A stretch of DNA of 64,000 nucleotides from PCC-6802 sp943367755 (GTDB lineage Bacteria; Cyanobacteriota; Cyanobacteriia; Pseudanabaenales; Pseudanabaenaceae). A program made the translations under genes and the position numbers. This document shows, in pieces, positions 61,942 through 64,000 of the stretch. Position 1 is the stretch's first letter, and the number at the start of each line of letters is the position of its first letter. Under the pieces are notes generated by a model that searched no databases, was not told the DNA's origin, and saw only the letters and a program-made list of their open reading frames with translations. The DNA is taken from the NCBI GenBank assembly GCA_943367755.1, contig CALRKB020000021.1, positions 9,993 to 73,992 on the forward strand. The letters run 5' to 3'.

Positions 61942-62784
61942 ATGAACAACACTCAATCCCCAACTGAGTTAGCCCAGAGTAAACAAGCAATCATGCCTCC
62001 TGACCGTTTAGACTCATTAGGAATCAGTTTTCGCACGGTCGTAGCCAGTGCAATTGGTGTTTTTATCGCTGATTGGCAAGCGATCTACGAGCGCGATCCG
62101 GCCGCCCGCAACTGGTTGGAGGTATTGTTCTGTTACCCGGGATTACATGCTTTGTGGAGCTATCGAATATCGCATTGGCTTCATGGTATAGGTATCCCTT
62201 TGCTGCCTCGCTTCCTATCTTATCTGAGTCGATTACTTACAGGAATTGAGATTCATCCAGGAGCCGAGATTGGTAAAGGGGTGTTTATCGACCACGGAAT
62301 GGGAATCGTCATCGGTGAGACGGCAGTGGTCGGCGACTATGTTCTCATCTATCAGGGCGTAACTCTAGGAGGGACGGGAAAAGAAACGGGCAAGCGCCAT
62401 CCAACCCTCGGCAACCATATCATGGTAGGTGCGGGAGCGAAACTATTGGGCAATATCCAGATCGGCGACCACGTCCGCGTTGGAGCCGGTTCGATTGTGT
62501 TACGCGATGTCCCCAGTCACAGTACAGTAGTGGGGGTGCCGGGGCGGGTGACCCACAACTCAGGAGAAACAGAAAAGTCTTTAGAGAATGGGAGCTTACC
62601 CGATCCAGAAGCATCAGTAATTCGTAACTTATTTGAGCGGATCAAGAATCTGGAACAACAAGTTGAGGATTTACAAGTTCAATTGCCTCACTCCTCAGTG
62701 TCGGGAAGCCAGAAACAACCATCAAGTGATTTAACAGCAAGCGACCTGGCAATCGAAGAGTTTCTACATGGAGCTGGAATTTAG
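61942..62784 (+). CDS. cysE: Serine O-acetyltransferase
   Basis: A 280-residue CysE. The N-terminal helical part (about 30-100) is followed by the left-handed beta-helix of hexapeptide repeats (IHPGAEIGKGVFIDHGMGIVIGE; with catalytic His) and GGTGKETGKRHPTLGNHIMVGAGAKLLG, then a variable, probably coiled C-terminal tail of about 60 residues. It makes O-acetylserine, the acceptor of sulfide in cysteine synthesis. Divergent from metY/metX. Confidence 0.9.
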   Translation: MNNTQSPTELAQSKQAIMPPDRLDSLGISFRTVVASAIGVFIADWQAIYERDPAARNWLEVLFCYPGLHALWSYRISHWLHGIGIPLLPRFLSYLSRLLTGIEIHPGAEIGKGVFIDHGMGIVIGETAVVGDYVLIYQGVTLGGTGKETGKRHPTLGNHIMVGAGAKLLGNIQIGDHVRVGAGSIVLRDVPSHSTVVGVPGRVTHNSGETEKSLENGSLPDPEASVIRNLFERIKNLEQQVEDLQVQLPHSSVSGSQKQPSSDLTASDLAIEEFLHGAGI

Positions 62785-62892
62785 GGAATTCAAAAGGGGA
62801 TGTGCAGAACTATTGACAGAGTTTAACTGGGTAGCTGTGTTGCTGAGCAGTTTGCTCAGGGCTACAAAGGTCTTGAAATTTCCTATAATCGA

Positions 62893-63534
62893 TTATATGC
62901 CATTTGCTTCACCTACATTAGTTTGACTAGCGCTCTCACTATCAGGAAAATCAATATTTTCGTAAAGTAATGATAGGGGAAAGTTGAGATCGATACTAGC
63001 AATTTGAATCAGAGGATCGTTTGTGTCAAATTCTGTCCACTCGATCGCTATGGATAAATATTCCCAAGCTAGATCGCTGCGGCGTTGGTAAATCTCAATT
63101 CTGGGGCGATCTGGGGTGATGAGGATATAGGTTTGCAGAGTATCGATCAGCATATAGTTTTGCTGCTTGATGCCGCGATCGCGTGCTTCGGTAGCAGGTG
63201 ACAGGACTTCGACAATGATGGTGGGATATTGTAAAAAGTCACGGGCAAAGCGATCTCGTTCGTCGCAGGTGACGACAAGATCGGGATAGTAGTATTTGCC
63301 TGATGATGTGGTGACTTTGGCATCACTGATGGTGACTTTACAGCCTTTACCGCGCAGGTGAGGAATTAGCAGTGAGGCAAAGTTTGCCGAAATTTGGCTA
63401 TGGGGAATGGTTCCCCCTGTCATGGCGATAATTTTGCCGTTTTCGTATTCGTGTTTGATATCCTGCTGCGATTCCCATGCGAGGTATTCTTCGGGAGATA
63501 GGGGCAACTGATTGCTTTGTAGTTCGGCAAACAT
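62893..63534 (-). CDS. Uma2 family (PD-(D/E)XK) putative endonuclease
   Basis: A 213-residue Uma2/DUF820 protein with YLAWESQQDIKHEYENGKI, YYYPDLVVTCDERDRFARDF and IIVEVLSPATEARDRGIKQQNYMLI, which hold the acidic site and E-x-x-S-type segment. I start at ATG 63534 because GAGGAG lies 8 nt upstream; a frame open further upstream is spurious. It lies next to a recombinase gene. Confidence 0.85.
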   Translation of the reverse strand: MFAELQSNQLPLSPEEYLAWESQQDIKHEYENGKIIAMTGGTIPHSQISANFASLLIPHLRGKGCKVTISDAKVTTSSGKYYYPDLVVTCDERDRFARDFLQYPTIIVEVLSPATEARDRGIKQQNYMLIDTLQTYILITPDRPRIEIYQRRSDLAWEYLSIAIEWTEFDTNDPLIQIASIDLNFPLSLLYENIDFPDSESASQTNVGEANGI

Positions 63535-63610
63535 TGAATTAATCTCCTCTTTCATACAAGATGCCACTTTTTCTATCATAGCTGCACGGACTAATCCCCG
63601 ATCGCATTTT

Positions 63611-64000
63611 TCACCAACCCAAGACCGCGATCGCTTCTTCCTTATCCTTCTCCGACACCTCCAGATACTTCTGCAAACTAGCAAGGCTACTATGCCCGGA
63701 TATTTCCTGAATGTGGCGCAACGGAATCCCCGCACTGCTCATGTGCGTGAGGGCAGTTCTGCGAAAGCTATGCGTGCTCACCCCTTTAATCCCCAAGTAA
63801 TCGCAGTATTTGCGCAGGATCAGGTCAGCCGCGCGGGTGGTGAGATGCCCATCTCCATCCCTGGCAGGGAATAGATAGCCCTTGTCCGGCAATCCTACTT
63901 CATCCAGAATCTGTGCCAGTTGACCGTTAACTTTCACCGTGCGGGTTTTCTGAGTCTTGGTAGTCGTGCGCCTGAACGTAATAGAGCGATCGCCCACATC
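63611..64000 (-). CDS. Tyrosine recombinase/integrase, C-terminal part (runs off window)
   Basis: At least 129 residues of the catalytic domain of a tyrosine recombinase: HSFRRTALTHM (His-x-x-Arg), ISGHSSLASLQKYLEVS with the second His and the nucleophile Tyr. The frame is open at the window end (the codon before GTG 63997 is in frame), so the N-terminus lies beyond 64000. Its presence suggests a mobile-element edge near here. Confidence 0.85.
   Translation of the reverse strand, partial: DVGDRSITFRRTTTKTQKTRTVKVNGQLAQILDEVGLPDKGYLFPARDGDGHLTTRAADLILRKYCDYLGIKGVSTHSFRRTALTHMSSAGIPLRHIQEISGHSSLASLQKYLEVSEKDKEEAIAVLGW

Noticed and set aside
1..64000. Abundant GCGATCGC palindromes as regulatory sites
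   Set aside because: These are HIP1 sites, common all over cyanobacterial genomes and mostly inside genes.

Overview
This 64 kb window comes from a cyanobacterium. The palindrome GCGATCGC (HIP1) occurs throughout genes and spacers, and the window carries an SLH-OprB type outer-membrane porin, MenH, Uma2-type nucleases and a SynOMT-like O-methyltransferase. It reads as an unusually large accessory region for scavenging sulfur from organic compounds, with the genes that fix released sulfur into amino acids at its right end.

Layout. 0.2-8.4 kb: an amidohydrolase relic, two SsuA-like lipoproteins, a TauD-type dioxygenase, a methyltransferase, a dienelactone hydrolase, a DszA/NtaA-type flavin monooxygenase and an MFS exporter. 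8.5-15.1 kb (minus strand): a hydroxyacid dehydrogenase, a BASS transporter, a broken TauE/SafE exporter, an exported arylsulfatase with its formylglycine-generating enzyme, and a TauD/AtsK dioxygenase. 16.2-29.4 kb: the only SsuC/SsuB permease-ATPase pair, a nitroreductase, a porin, a vanadium-haloperoxidase-like protein, a GST, an AprA/AprB-like flavoprotein-ferredoxin pair, a Rieske protein, ChrA and a cupin fragment. 29.5-40.7 kb: a second TauD, a second monooxygenase, two amidohydrolases, an aldo/keto reductase and an ABC exporter. 41.6-46 kb is more housekeeping in character (MenH, SDR, HAD phosphatase, ComB, DOPA-dioxygenase-like protein, O-methyltransferase). 46.4-58.7 kb: a CmcJ-like oxygenase, a second GST, a second dienelactone hydrolase, SDRs, an amidase, a third SsuA-like lipoprotein and a second AprA/AprB-like pair with a HEAT-repeat protein. 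58.7-62.8 kb: metX, metY and cysE. The window ends in a Uma2 gene and a truncated tyrosine recombinase.

The main discovery candidate is a 26-bp inverted repeat, TAC-N20-GTA, found twelve times, only between genes. The half-site consensus is TACGATAAA and the core resembles CGATCG. Copies precede the dioxygenases, monooxygenase, amidohydrolase, ABC genes, porin, GST and dienelactone hydrolase, an SDR, an SBP-AprAB operon, metY and cysE. It looks like the operator of one sulfur regulon; no transcription-factor gene is visible in the window. A second candidate is a structured, terminator-like RNA upstream of metY.

How the parts could work together (inference): the porin admits organosulfur compounds, the exported sulfatase cleaves sulfate esters, three lipoproteins deliver sulfonates to one ABC importer, and the dioxygenases, monooxygenases and possibly the AprAB-like enzymes release sulfite or sulfate. 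Hydrolases, dehydrogenases, GSTs and exporters handle the carbon skeletons. CysE, MetX and MetY use the reduced sulfur. Several genes survive only as relics (amidohydrolase, SGNH hydrolase, TauD/AtsK, TauE/SafE, cupin), so the region is in flux. All functions are judged from sequence motifs by eye; no database search was run.
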